64,000 nucleotides of DNA from Arthrobacter sp. U41 (GTDB lineage Bacteria > Actinomycetota > Actinomycetes > Actinomycetales > Micrococcaceae). Below, piece after piece: positions 9,045-17,720 of this stretch; the first letter of the stretch is position 1, and each line of letters begins with the position of its first letter. The stretch is taken from the NCBI RefSeq assembly GCF_007679325.1, contig NZ_VEGI01000001.1, positions 1,736,001-1,800,000 on the forward strand, in the 5' to 3' direction. A program made the translations under genes and the position numbers. The notes beneath the pieces are model-generated. The model had not been told where the DNA came from and ran no database searches. It saw nothing but the letters and a program-made list of their open reading frames with translations.

Positions 9045-9386
9045 ATGGCACGAGCAGCGACGACGTCGGACGTCTTTAACGCGATCGCCGAGCCGCAGCG
9101 CCGGGAGATCCTGATGCTGCTGCGGGCGGGTGAACGGCCGGTGACCGAGTTGTCCCGGGAGCTGGGAATCTCCCAGCCGGGGGCGTCCAAACACCTGCGG
9201 GTGCTCCGAGAGGTCGGGCTGGTGCGGGACCGCCAGGCAGGCAAGCAGCGCCTCTACGGCTTGGACGCCCGCGGGCTGCGCACTGTTCACGAGTGGACCG
9301 GCGGGTTCGAGCAGTTCTGGAACCAGAGCTTCGACCGGCTGGACACGTACGTTAAGGACCTGAAGCAGGCAAGACAGGAGGAGTAG
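9045..9386 (+). CDS. ArsR family winged-helix repressor
   Basis: 113 residues; the helix-turn-helix is VTELSRELGISQPGASKHL (about residues 33-51), preceded by the family's AIAEPQRREILMLL helix. No Cys-rich metal site is present, so it belongs to the metal-independent ArsR branch often paired with SRPBCC proteins. An upstream in-frame ATG at 9033 lies inside the -10 hexamer and cannot be used; the ATG at 9045 fits a leaderless transcript. The next gene starts 3 bp after the stop, preceded by AGGAGGAG, so the three genes here form an operon, probably autorepressed through the palindrome in the promoter. Confidence 0.92.
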   Translation: MARAATTSDVFNAIAEPQRREILMLLRAGERPVTELSRELGISQPGASKHLRVLREVGLVRDRQAGKQRLYGLDARGLRTVHEWTGGFEQFWNQSFDRLDTYVKDLKQARQEE

Positions 9387-9389
9387 CTG

Positions 9390-9896
9390 ATGAGCGAGAT
9401 GGGACGAGTAGCGCCGGCGCAGTCCGCGACGGCCGACCGCGAGATCGACATCTCCCGGGTCATCGAGGCCCCGCGGGAGCTGGTGTTCGAGGCATTCACC
9501 GAGGTACGGCACCTGTCGCGGTGGTGGGGACCGGAGGGCTTCACCACTACCACGCGGTCCTTCGAGTTCCGGGTCGGCGGGGAGTGGGACTTCGTGATGC
9601 ACGGGCCGGACGGGACGGACTACCAGGAGTGGATCACCTGGATCGAGATCGCTCCGCCGGAGCGGATTGCGATGCTCCACGGTGAGTTCCGCGGCGACCC
9701 GAACGCCTTCGAATCGGTCCTGACGTTCGAGCCCGACGGTGCGGCGACCAGGATCGCGATGCGTACGGTGTTCCCCACCAAGGACCTGCGCGACGAGGCG
9801 GTCCAGAAGTACCACGCGATCGAGGGCGGCCAGCAGACCCTCAGCAACTTGGCTGCCTACATCACCGAGATCTTACGGACAGGGGCCGAAGGCTGA
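9390..9896 (+). CDS. SRPBCC (AHSA1-like) domain protein
   Basis: 168 residues of the Activator-of-Hsp90-ATPase-like START fold: ISRVIEAPRELVFEAF, then WWGPEGFTTTT and GGEWDFVMHGPDG. These proteins bind small hydrophobic ligands and are very commonly encoded directly after an ArsR repressor, as here. The stop TGA shares its A with the ATG of the next gene (TGATG), indicating translational coupling. Ligand and function are unknown. Confidence 0.92.
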   Translation: MSEMGRVAPAQSATADREIDISRVIEAPRELVFEAFTEVRHLSRWWGPEGFTTTTRSFEFRVGGEWDFVMHGPDGTDYQEWITWIEIAPPERIAMLHGEFRGDPNAFESVLTFEPDGAATRIAMRTVFPTKDLRDEAVQKYHAIEGGQQTLSNLAAYITEILRTGAEG

Positions 9897-10516
9897 TGGC
9901 CGGGAAAGTGTTCTTCAGCGTTTCGATGTCGCTGGACGGGTACATCGCGCCCGAGTCCCCCGAGGAGTTGATGGGGCAGCAGTGGATGGAACTGCAGCGG
10001 TGGATCTTCCCGACGCGGTTTCTCCGGGAGAACCTGAAACTCGGCGCAGGCGGCGAGGAAGGGCGCGACAACGACATCGCCCGGCAGACGTTCGAGCGCA
10101 CCGGCGCGAGCGTCATGGGCAAGCGAATGTTCGACGCCGGCGAGCACGCATGGCCCCAGGAGGCGCCGTTCCACACGCCGGTCTTCGTCGTGACGCACGA
10201 GAAGCGTGACCCCTGGGAGCGGCCGGGCGGGACCACGTTCCATTTCGTCAACGACGGCATCGAATCAGCGCTCGGCCGGGCCCGCGAGGCCGCCGGCGGC
10301 CGCGACGTCCGCATCGCGGGCGGCGGCGCAACGATTCTGGAGTACGTGAACGCCGGCCTGATCGACGAGTTCTCGATCGCGCTCTCACCCGTGCTGTTCG
10401 GCGCCGGAATCCGCCTGTTCGAGGGCGTGGACGCCGGCCGCGTGGCCCTGGAACCGGTCCGATCGGAGCCGACGCAGCGGGCGACCCACCTGACCTACGC
10501 AGTCCGGGAGCGGTGA
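9896..10516 (+). CDS. dihydrofolate reductase family / RibD C-terminal domain protein
   Basis: 206 residues. It begins KVFFSVSMSLDGYIAP, the standard opening of RibD-C/DHFR-like reductases, and has the nucleotide segment RDVRIAGGGATILEYV and the closing LIDEFSIALSPVLFGAGI. Members bind NADPH; the actual substrate is generally unknown and need not be dihydrofolate. It is third in the arsR operon. Its last ~130 bases overlap, on the opposite strand, the tail of the next SRPBCC gene. Confidence 0.9.
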   Translation: MAGKVFFSVSMSLDGYIAPESPEELMGQQWMELQRWIFPTRFLRENLKLGAGGEEGRDNDIARQTFERTGASVMGKRMFDAGEHAWPQEAPFHTPVFVVTHEKRDPWERPGGTTFHFVNDGIESALGRAREAAGGRDVRIAGGGATILEYVNAGLIDEFSIALSPVLFGAGIRLFEGVDAGRVALEPVRSEPTQRATHLTYAVRER

Positions 10517-10957
10517 AGCGTGGATCCTAACTTCGTGTCGGCTGAGGAGTTCGGCGCGTTTCTTGACGGCGCTGAGATACTCGGCGAACGCCTCCTCGAT
10601 CCCCGGGGCTGCGTTCCAAAGCAGGCCCCGCAGCGGGCCGGCGAAATCCTGCCTGACGTGCAGGATCGTCTGCCCCCCGTGGGGGGTGAGCGTGAATGTG
10701 CGCACACTCTTGAACAGGGCAAGGGGCATGCCTCCGGTCCAGGTCATTACTTCGCCCGGTATTTGCCGGACGCGTAAGCGGAAGGTACGGTTCCCGCCGG
10801 TCCGGGTGCGGACTCTGATCATGCCGCCGTGGCGCAGTTCGCCGTCAATGTGAGTGATCCCCGAGTTCCAGACGGTGTAATTGCCGCCGTCAGTGATGAT
10901 GTCCCATACCGTGCAATGCCGGGCATTGATCAGCGTCTTTGACTCGTAGAACTTCAT
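10385..10957 (-). CDS. SRPBCC family protein with a C-terminal tail antisense to the RibD-like gene
   Basis: 190 residues from the ATG at 10957. Residues 1 to about 140 (MKFYESKTLINARHCTVWDI through FAEYLSAVKKRAELLS) form a polyketide-cyclase-like START domain. The last ~50 residues are encoded within the convergent RibD-like gene and have arginine-rich, low-information sequence, as expected if the original stop was lost and the frame now runs on. The ribosome site is weak. The domain is real; the tail is probably a recent read-through, or the overlap is genuine. Confidence 0.7.
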   Translation of the reverse strand: MKFYESKTLINARHCTVWDIITDGGNYTVWNSGITHIDGELRHGGMIRVRTRTGGNRTFRLRVRQIPGEVMTWTGGMPLALFKSVRTFTLTPHGGQTILHVRQDFAGPLRGLLWNAAPGIEEAFAEYLSAVKKRAELLSRHEVRIHASPLPDCVGQVGRPLRRLRSDRFQGHAAGVHALEQADSGAEQHG

Positions 10958-11188
10958 GTCACTGCCAGGCCAGTACCTTGCCCTTGATCCTGTCGAACTC
11001 ATCGGGGCTGATGGTTCAAGAGCCCGGAAGCGCCCTGACGTTGGAATGCGTGACGTCTCGACATTGGAGGCTTCTTTCCGATGAGGATTGCGACAGGTGG
11101 CTCTGCACTGGAGCGTACGATCATTTTCGGGCCGCACCGGTGGTGCGGACCTCATCCGCGGAAGATGATTCCCTGGTGCCGGCTGGCG

Positions 11189-11866
11189 CTACCCGGGGAT
11201 CCGGAATTCCTGGGCCGTCAGCGTCCAGTCGGTTCCGGTGGCGCTCACTATCAGTGTGTACGTCCCGGGGTCCAAGGTGACGCCGATCGCGCCGGAGCCG
11301 CCGGCCTTACCCAGGGACAGCACAGTGATGGCCGGTCCTTTCGCGGGTTGAAGGTAAGCGACGGCCGCCCCAGTGAACGTGTACTCGATGTGGACCCTGC
11401 CGGTGAGGGTCACCAGCGACGCCGGGGCCTTCGTGGCGGAGGACTCCGCGACGGTGACCCACTCTTTCATCGGTGGCGGTGGGACCGGGTCCAGCAATGC
11501 CTTGATGGCGGTGACAGTCCCTGCGATGGGGGCGGCGCTGACGCAGATCAGGACACCCGCGACGGCGGCCACCAAGACGGCCGAAGCCACACGCAGGCCT
11601 CGGCGCAGGGCGTTCGTCCCGGCCAACGGCATGGACGCACCGTCGGCGGCGTATTCTTTGGTGATTCGGAACAGGTCAATGAGCCACCAGATCCCCAGCC
11701 CACCGAGCGTCAGCAGCTTCAGGGTGCCGGAGACGGGCTGGCGGAGGTAGAACCGGTCCGCGCCGGTGAAGCCCAGGAACAACGCCAGTAGCCACGCCGT
11801 GCGCAGGGAGCGCATCGGCAGCCGCTCACCTTCGAAGAACAGCCCATGCTGCTCGGTCAGAGTCAC
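11189..11866 (-). CDS. TM2 domain membrane protein
   Basis: 225 residues. Residues about 20-70 form a TM2 domain: [15 protein letters not shown], then [20 protein letters not shown], the hallmark two-helix hairpin with the GxxGxHRFY-like turn (here GADRFY). A third hydrophobic segment lies at about 92-118, followed by a Pro/Ala linker and a beta-rich C-terminal region that is probably outside the membrane. The GTG at 11866 is used here; an ATG at 11815, residue 18, is also possible because GGAAG abuts the GTG too closely. Function of TM2 proteins is unknown. Confidence 0.82.
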   Translation of the reverse strand: MTLTEQHGLFFEGERLPMRSLRTAWLLALFLGFTGADRFYLRQPVSGTLKLLTLGGLGIWWLIDLFRITKEYAADGASMPLAGTNALRRGLRVASAVLVAAVAGVLICVSAAPIAGTVTAIKALLDPVPPPPMKEWVTVAESSATKAPASLVTLTGRVHIEYTFTGAAVAYLQPAKGPAITVLSLGKAGGSGAIGVTLDPGTYTLIVSATGTDWTLTAQEFRIPG

Positions 11867-11981
11867 CTTCCGATTCTTGAGCAGCCACGCGCGGGATGTC
11901 TACGGTCTTTCGGCACGATTGGAGCGCCGCAAGCCGGGCCAGGGCTCAGCGGGCCAGGCTCAATGGCTCAGTGCTTCGGGG

Positions 11982-12593
11982 TCAGGGCTTCGGCGCCAAG
12001 GATTTGGCGGCCGCCACGAAGTTCCGGATCCTGGCCAGGTCCTTGACTCCGCGGGAGGACTCGACGCCCGAGGAGACGTCCACCCCCCACGCGCCCGCCT
12101 GCTGCCCGGCGTCGGCGACGTTGGCGGGATCAAGCCCGCCGGCCAACAGCCACTTGCGCCCCGCCAGCCCCTTGGCGCGGACCGAGGCATAGTCCCAGGC
12201 CTCGCCGGACCCGGGCACCGCGGCGTCGATCAGGAGCAGGTCCTCGCCCCAGTCCGCAAATGCATCGGGCGCAGCGGACATGGTGACAGCCCTGATGAGT
12301 TTGAGCCCGGCGTCGTGCACTGTGCGCACGTCTCCGGGCGTGCGGTCGCCGTGGAGCTGGACCCAGTCCAGCCCGGCTTCACGGGCGAGTTCGATCGCGT
12401 CCGCCGCCGCCTCGTGCCGGAAGACGCCGACCGCGGGGAGCCCTGCCGGGACGTGGGCCAGGAGTTCCCGGGCCTGCGCCGGTGTCACTTCGCGGGGGCT
12501 GCGGGTCAGGACGAAGCCGACGGCGTCCGCCCCGGCCTCCGCGGCGGTCCGCACCGAATCCGGGGTGCTGAGCCCGCATACCTTGACGAACAT
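11982..12593 (-). CDS. trpF: phosphoribosylanthranilate isomerase
   Basis: 203 residues forming the TIM barrel that converts N-(5-phosphoribosyl)anthranilate to the carboxyphenylamino-deoxyribulose phosphate in tryptophan synthesis. Visible signatures: VKVCGLSTP with the catalytic cysteine Cys6, WVQLHGD, LLIDAA, and the phosphate-binding LLAGGLDPANV and GVDVSSGVE. An AAGGAG lies four bases before the ATG at 12593, so the much longer open frame that continues upstream is not coding. The gene stands apart from other trp genes. Confidence 0.96.
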   Translation of the reverse strand: MFVKVCGLSTPDSVRTAAEAGADAVGFVLTRSPREVTPAQARELLAHVPAGLPAVGVFRHEAAADAIELAREAGLDWVQLHGDRTPGDVRTVHDAGLKLIRAVTMSAAPDAFADWGEDLLLIDAAVPGSGEAWDYASVRAKGLAGRKWLLAGGLDPANVADAGQQAGAWGVDVSSGVESSRGVKDLARIRNFVAAAKSLAPKP

Positions 12594-12728
12594 TTGGCTC
12601 CTTCTGCTGTGTTTCCTGCTTCTGCCCGACGTTTCTGTCTCCGACCGTAGCAAGGACCGAGGCCTGTTGGCCTGCCCGGACCGCGAGGTGAGACTTCGGC
12701 GCTCGCGGCCGGCGGATAGGGTGGAGGG

Positions 12729-13379
12729 ATGGAGATCATCCGCTATGCCGAGCTGAAAGCCCAACCCTGGCGCAACGGCGGCGGGGTGACCCGCGAGGTG
12801 GCCAGCCATCCTGCGGCCGCATCTTCCGTGCCGGGCACAGGTGATGGCGGCTGGGACTGGCGGGTGAGCATCGCCGACGTCTCCAAAGCCGGCGACTTCT
12901 CGGCATTTCCCGGCATGGACCGCGTCCTCACCGTGCTGGAAGGTGAATTGCTGCTGCTGAGCGTCGACGGCGCCGAGCACCCGCTCGAGAAATACCGTCC
13001 GTTCCGGTTCTCCGGCGACGCCGCTGCGGCCGGTTCGCTTCCCACGGGCGACATCCGGGACCTTAACGTCATCACCCGCAACGGCGTGTTCAAGGGCTAC
13101 ACGTCCATCATCGAGCTCTCCAAGAAGCGGGCGCATCCTGTGTTTGCCGGCCAGCTGGGGATCCTGCTGCAAGGCCAGGCTGCGGTCACGCCCGGCACAG
13201 CCGGAGCCAGCCAGGCCGACGTCGTACCCGCCGGAAGTGCCGCCGGCGCGGCTGGAACCCAGGCCGGGCCAACGACGCTCGCCCGCTATGACGCCGTCGT
13301 GGGTTCCGATACCGACACCCCGGAGATCCTGGGCCGCGGCTTCCTGGCCGTGGTGTCGATCGACCCCGTCGCCGGCTAG
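12729..13379 (+). CDS. hutD: HutD/Ves family protein
   Basis: 216 residues with the HutD cupin signature: LKAQPWRNGGGVTREVA near the N-terminus, WDWRVSIADVSKAGDFSAFPG, then DLNVITRNG. HutD accompanies histidine-utilisation genes in many bacteria and is thought to limit flux, but no hut enzyme genes are present in this window. The product has an Ala/Gly-rich insertion at about residues 150-175. It converges with the polyamine-type permease gene; the two stops share a CTAG. Confidence 0.9.
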   Translation: MEIIRYAELKAQPWRNGGGVTREVASHPAAASSVPGTGDGGWDWRVSIADVSKAGDFSAFPGMDRVLTVLEGELLLLSVDGAEHPLEKYRPFRFSGDAAAAGSLPTGDIRDLNVITRNGVFKGYTSIIELSKKRAHPVFAGQLGILLQGQAAVTPGTAGASQADVVPAGSAAGAAGTQAGPTTLARYDAVVGSDTDTPEILGRGFLAVVSIDPVAG

Positions 13380-14203
13380 CCCTCCGCGGCCTTCACCCGC
13401 GTGCCGCCGATGCCCACCGAATCCTGGGACAGGCGCTGCGCGAGCCAGATCGGCACAATCGAGACGACAATCAGGACCACGGCCACCACGTTGACCACCG
13501 GCGCCTGGTTGGGCCTGAAGAGGTTCTGCAGGATCCAGATCGGCAGCGTGGTGTCGCCGGCGCCGATGGTGAACGTGGTCACGATGATTTCGTCGAAACT
13601 CAGCGCGAAGGCCAGCAGCCCGCCGGCCAGCAGGGCGGACCGGAGCTGCGGGAACGTGACCAGCCGGAAGGTCGTGAACACGCCGGCGCCCAGGTCGGCG
13701 GACGCCTCCTCCAGGCCCCCGTGCATCCGGCGCAGCCGCGCAATGACGTTGTTGAACACGGTCACCATGCAGAAGGTGGCGTGCGCGATCACCACCGTCC
13801 ACATGCTCAGCGAGACTCCCAGGATGGTGGTGAACATGTTGTTCAGGGCGATGCCGGTCACGATGCCGGGCAGCGCGATCGGCAGGATCACCAGCAGGCT
13901 GATGACGTCCCGGCCGAAGAATTTGTAGCGCAGCAGGGCCAGCGCCAGGAGCGTGCCCAGCACCAGCGAGATGACGGTGGAGACCGCCGCCACCCACAGC
14001 GAGGACACCACGGCCTCGCGGACACCGGTGGAATCAAAGGCCCGCCCCCACCATTCCAGGGTGAAGCCCTGCGGCGGCCAGCCGAAGGTCCGGTCCGCGT
14101 TGAAGGAGTTCACCACCACCAGCAGCAGCGGGAGGTAGATGAACAGGAACACCGCCGCGGTGACGACGCCGAGGATGACTTTGGCGCTTCGGGAAAGTCT
14201 CAT
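13376..14203 (-). CDS. ABC transporter permease, PotC type
   Basis: 275 residues with six predicted transmembrane segments. The cytoplasmic EAA loop reads EEASADLGAGVFTTFRLVTFPQL. The opening FIYLPLLLVVVNSFN and the closing FSFDE-like segment (ALSFDEIIVTTF) match spermidine/putrescine-type inner permeases. AGGAG precedes the ATG by four bases. It is last in the leftward unit ATPase, binding protein, PotB-type, PotC-type. The substrate could be a polyamine or another small organic cation or amino acid. Confidence 0.92.
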   Translation of the reverse strand: MRLSRSAKVILGVVTAAVFLFIYLPLLLVVVNSFNADRTFGWPPQGFTLEWWGRAFDSTGVREAVVSSLWVAAVSTVISLVLGTLLALALLRYKFFGRDVISLLVILPIALPGIVTGIALNNMFTTILGVSLSMWTVVIAHATFCMVTVFNNVIARLRRMHGGLEEASADLGAGVFTTFRLVTFPQLRSALLAGGLLAFALSFDEIIVTTFTIGAGDTTLPIWILQNLFRPNQAPVVNVVAVVLIVVSIVPIWLAQRLSQDSVGIGGTRVKAAEG

Positions 14204-14243
14204 GGTGCTCCTGCCGCCTGGTCCGGGCTGCACGCCGCTCTGT

Positions 14244-15173
14244 TCACAGGCTGTTGAGGGCGCCGGAGCGCCGGACGATAAAGAGGTACAGGGTGATGAT
14301 CGCGATCGGGACCAGCGAGACGGCCGCGGCGAACGGCAGGTTGTTCGCGGCCCCCACGTTCGCGTAAACCACGGTGCCGAGCATCTGGGTGGTGCCGCCG
14401 ACGATCTGCGCCGTGATGTAGTCCCCCAGGGAGAGCGAGAACGTGAAAATCGTCCCGGCAATAATGGAGGGCACTAGGAGGGGGAACATGACCAGGCGCA
14501 TGGTGGTCAGCGGTTTCGCCCCCAGGTCGCCGGAGGCCTCCAGCAGCGAGTCGGGTACCCGGTCGAACCCGGCGTAGATCGGCAGGATCATAAACGGCAG
14601 CCAGATGTAGGCCAGCGTCAGGATCACGGCGGTTTCACCGTACCCCGGGGACTCCAGCCCGATCGGTGCGCCCAGCCACTCCAACAGGCCGCCGTCGGCG
14701 AGCACGTTCCGCCACGCGTAGGCCTTGACCAGGTAGCTCGCCCACAGCGGCATCAGCACGGCCACCACCAGCAGCTTCTGCCAGCGGGGGCTGGCCACCT
14801 TGGCGATGAAAAACGCCATGGGCAGCGCAAGGACCAGGTCGATCAGCGTCACGGCGATCGCGATCCACAGGGTCCGCAGGGTGATCCGCTGGTAGACCGG
14901 ATCGGTCAGGACCGTCACCACGTTCTCGGTGGTCCATTCCGTGGACACCTTGCCGGTGAAGGTGTCCACGGTCCAGAACGCGGTAATCAGCAGCGCCGCG
15001 AGGGCGGCGATGTAGACGAGCACCAGCCAGCCGGCGGGGGCGGTGACCAGCCCCGCCAGCCGAAGGTTCGGCGAGCGGTGGAGCAGCGCCGAGAACCTGT
15101 GGGCCTTGGGCCGGGGCACGGCGGCGGCTGCCGGGGGTGTGCCGGGGACCGGGTGCTTCGTCTGCAGCGACAT
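14244..15173 (-). CDS. ABC transporter permease, PotB type
   Basis: 309 residues. After a hydrophilic N-terminus of ~35 residues come six transmembrane segments and the EAA loop LEASGDLGAKPLTTMRLVMFPLL. The pattern WASYLVKAYAWRNVL and SLGDYITAQIVGG are typical of PotB/CysT-like subunits. Its ATG lies one base after the stop of the binding-protein gene, so translation is coupled. It would pair with the PotC-type permease downstream to form the membrane channel. Confidence 0.93.
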   Translation of the reverse strand: MSLQTKHPVPGTPPAAAAVPRPKAHRFSALLHRSPNLRLAGLVTAPAGWLVLVYIAALAALLITAFWTVDTFTGKVSTEWTTENVVTVLTDPVYQRITLRTLWIAIAVTLIDLVLALPMAFFIAKVASPRWQKLLVVAVLMPLWASYLVKAYAWRNVLADGGLLEWLGAPIGLESPGYGETAVILTLAYIWLPFMILPIYAGFDRVPDSLLEASGDLGAKPLTTMRLVMFPLLVPSIIAGTIFTFSLSLGDYITAQIVGGTTQMLGTVVYANVGAANNLPFAAAVSLVPIAIITLYLFIVRRSGALNSL

Positions 15174-15174
15174 G

Positions 15175-16362
15175 TCAGCCCTTGATCTCGGTCCAGGCCT
15201 GCGTCCACTCCGAGTAGTCGGTGCACTGGACGTCCGTCCGGCCGTCCAGGCATTCGGCCACCGGGGTGGTCCAGTACCAGATCTGCTCCGCGTAGGCCTC
15301 GTCACCGGAGTGGAAGGTCTCGCAGTGCGCCTTGTCCTTGGTCAGGTCGCAGGCCTTGGGGTTGGCCGGCGATTCGCCGAAGTACTCCGCCACCGCCGCG
15401 TTGGCCTCGGGGCTGGCGATGTAGTCGAGCCACAGGTAGGCGCAGTTCTTGTTCTTGGACGCCGAGCTGATCATCCATGTGTCCGACCAGCCGGTGGCGC
15501 CTTCTTCGGGGAGCAGGGTCTTCACATTGGTCCCGTTCTGGACGGCGATGTTGGCCCCGACCTGCCAGGTGGTGCCCACCACCGTGCTGCCGCTGGCGAA
15601 GGCCTGGACCTCTTTGACGACGTCGCTCCAGTACTCGCCGACGTGCTTGCGCTGCTCCTTCAGCAGGTCAACCGCGGCCGCGAGCTGGTCCTTGTCCAGG
15701 GCGTAGGGGTTCTTGATGCCGAGGTCCGGCTTGTGCGTCATGAGGTAGACGGCGGCGTCGGCGATGTAGATCGGCGAGTCGTACGCGGTGACCTTGCCGC
15801 TGTGCTGGGCGGCGTCGTCGAACACGGCGCTCCAGGACGTGGGCGCCGGGGTGACGGTATCCACGGAGTACATCAGCAGGTTGGCTCCCCACCCATGCGG
15901 CATCCCGTAGTTTTGGCCGTCCACGGTGTTCCACGCCTTGTCCTTCAGGAACGGGTACACGTCGGCATAGTTCTTCAGCAGGTCCATGTTGACGGGCTCC
16001 ACGTCGTTGCCGGCGATCAGCCGCAGGGAAGCGTCACCGGAGGCGGACACGACGTCGTACTGGTCGGTGCGCATCAGCGTCACGGCCTCGTCCGAGGTGC
16101 CGAAGGGCTTAAAGCTCACCTTGCACCCGGTCTGGGTCTCGAAGGGCGTCACCCAGTCGACGGCGGGGTCGTTGCTGCCGTCCTCGACGTAGCCGGGCCA
16201 CGCGAGGATGGAAAGCTGCCCTTCGCCGGTGCCGATTTCGGTCTTGACCGGCTGCGCGGACGGGCTGGCGGACCCGCCGCCGGTGGTGCCGCAGCCCGCG
16301 AGTGCGAGCGCTGCCGCCGCGGCCACCCCGACCACGAGGGAGGCCCTATTCCTTGATGCCAT
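15175..16362 (-). CDS. ABC transporter substrate-binding lipoprotein, PotD type
   Basis: 395 residues. A lipoprotein signal with lipobox LALAGC (Cys24) is followed by a Gly/Ser-rich tether. The mature part resembles periplasmic PotD-type binding proteins: ILAWPGYVEDGS at the domain entry, FETQTGCKVSFKPFGTSDE, and WTTPVAECLDGR near the end. It delivers substrate to the two permeases encoded directly downstream. AAGGA lies just before the ATG. Polyamine is the default assignment; residues of the ligand pocket do not let me name the substrate. Confidence 0.92.
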   Translation of the reverse strand: MASRNRASLVVGVAAAAALALAGCGTTGGGSASPSAQPVKTEIGTGEGQLSILAWPGYVEDGSNDPAVDWVTPFETQTGCKVSFKPFGTSDEAVTLMRTDQYDVVSASGDASLRLIAGNDVEPVNMDLLKNYADVYPFLKDKAWNTVDGQNYGMPHGWGANLLMYSVDTVTPAPTSWSAVFDDAAQHSGKVTAYDSPIYIADAAVYLMTHKPDLGIKNPYALDKDQLAAAVDLLKEQRKHVGEYWSDVVKEVQAFASGSTVVGTTWQVGANIAVQNGTNVKTLLPEEGATGWSDTWMISSASKNKNCAYLWLDYIASPEANAAVAEYFGESPANPKACDLTKDKAHCETFHSGDEAYAEQIWYWTTPVAECLDGRTDVQCTDYSEWTQAWTEIKG

Positions 16363-16402
16363 GATCCTTACCTTTCGTTGGAGGGTGAATCAGAAACAGG
16401 CG

Positions 16403-17497
16403 TCAACGCGACGCCGACGCGTCAGGTGTGCCGCTGGACGGCAGCCAGACGGCGGCGTCGTCGTCCCAGTTCACCGTGACCGGGCGGCCCACCAGGTCCG
16501 CGTCGCCGCCGGGCAGCGTTTCCGGTGCAAGAACGACGACGGCGGGACCGTCGTCGAGCTGTACCCGCACCTGGGTGGCGTGCCCGACGTAGACGAGCGA
16601 GGTGACAGTGCCGGGGCGGGAGGTGACGCCGGCGCGCGGTTCCGGGGCCGCCGTCCAGGACAGGCGCAGCCGTTCCGGCCGGATGCAGACCTGCTCCGCG
16701 CGGCCGTAAAGTTCCTGGGCGTGGCCGGCGTCGAAGATGTTGGAGGTGCCGACGAAGTTGGCCACAAATGCGCCGCCGGGGCGCTCGTAGATCTCGTGCG
16801 CCGTGCCGATCTGTTCGAGGCTTCCGTTGTTGAAGACGCCAATGCGGTCGCTCATGGTCAGGGCCTCCTCCTGGTCATGGGTGACGAAGATGAAGGTGAT
16901 GCCGAGCGAGCGCTGCAGTTCCTTGAGTTCCACCTGCATCTGCTGCCGGAGCTTGAGGTCCAGGGCACCCAGGGGCTCATCCAGCAGCAGGACCTTCGGC
17001 TGCACTACCAGTGCCCGGGCCAGCGCGACGCGCTGGCGCTGACCGCCGGACAGCTGGGCGGGCTTGCGTCCAAGGAACTTCCCCAGCTGCACGCGTTCCA
17101 GGGCTTCACGGGCCCGCTCGTGGCGTTCCTTCCTGGCCATGCCGCGGACGCGCAGGCCGTAGGCGACGTTGTCGATGAGGGACATGTGCGGGAACAGCGC
17201 ATAATCCTGGAACACCGTGTTGAGGTCACGCTCGAAGGGCGCCATCCCGGTGACGTCCTTGCCCTCAAGTTCGATGCTTCCCGAGGTGGGCAGCTCGAAG
17301 CCCGCGATCAGGCGCAGGACAGTGGTTTTGCCGGATCCCGACGGCCCCAGCATGGAGAAGAATTCGCCCTGGCGGATGTCCAGGTCCAGCGTGTTGACGG
17401 CGACGGTGTCGCCGAAGACTTTGGTGAGTTTCCGCAGGCGGATCGCGGGAACCGCGTCCGACTGCGTCTGCCTGCCGGCGGCCAGCGTTTCGGTCAT
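16403..17497 (-). CDS. ABC transporter ATP-binding protein, PotA type
   Basis: 364 residues. Walker A is GPSGSGKTT (51-59), the signature LSGGQRQRVALARAL and Walker B VLLLDEPLGALD follow, with the switch histidine in FVTHDQEEA. The C-terminal ~100 residues form a TOBE regulatory domain. It energises uptake through the two permeases downstream. It is the first gene of the leftward operon, and its upstream region is shared with the divergent GntR-type regulator, an arrangement that suggests regulation by that protein. Confidence 0.95.
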   Translation of the reverse strand: MTETLAAGRQTQSDAVPAIRLRKLTKVFGDTVAVNTLDLDIRQGEFFSMLGPSGSGKTTVLRLIAGFELPTSGSIELEGKDVTGMAPFERDLNTVFQDYALFPHMSLIDNVAYGLRVRGMARKERHERAREALERVQLGKFLGRKPAQLSGGQRQRVALARALVVQPKVLLLDEPLGALDLKLRQQMQVELKELQRSLGITFIFVTHDQEEALTMSDRIGVFNNGSLEQIGTAHEIYERPGGAFVANFVGTSNIFDAGHAQELYGRAEQVCIRPERLRLSWTAAPEPRAGVTSRPGTVTSLVYVGHATQVRVQLDDGPAVVVLAPETLPGGDADLVGRPVTVNWDDDAAVWLPSSGTPDASASR

Positions 17498-17720
17498 GGG
17501 GTGCGCCTAACTCCGTTGCCGGATCGTCCCAGATGCGACACAGCGGGGTGTGATCCATGCCACAACGGGCTGCTGGGCCAAATACTATTACTCCATAGGT
17601 TTTGTGTATAGACCCCTACGAATGCCCGCATTAGGATGGCTTCAACCGGGCGCAGGCAGCCCCCAGCACCCGCTCCTGGTTCTGGAACCGCGACGCCGAA
17701 AACTGTCAGGGAGGGCCCGG

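Noticed and set aside
9033..9047. Upstream ATG as the start of the ArsR gene
   Set aside because: It falls inside the -10 hexamer, so it would not be transcribed.
12594..13997. Continuation of the trpF reading frame upstream on the minus strand
   Set aside because: It crosses hutD and the PotC-type gene in antisense; trpF has its own ATG and AAGGAG at 12593.
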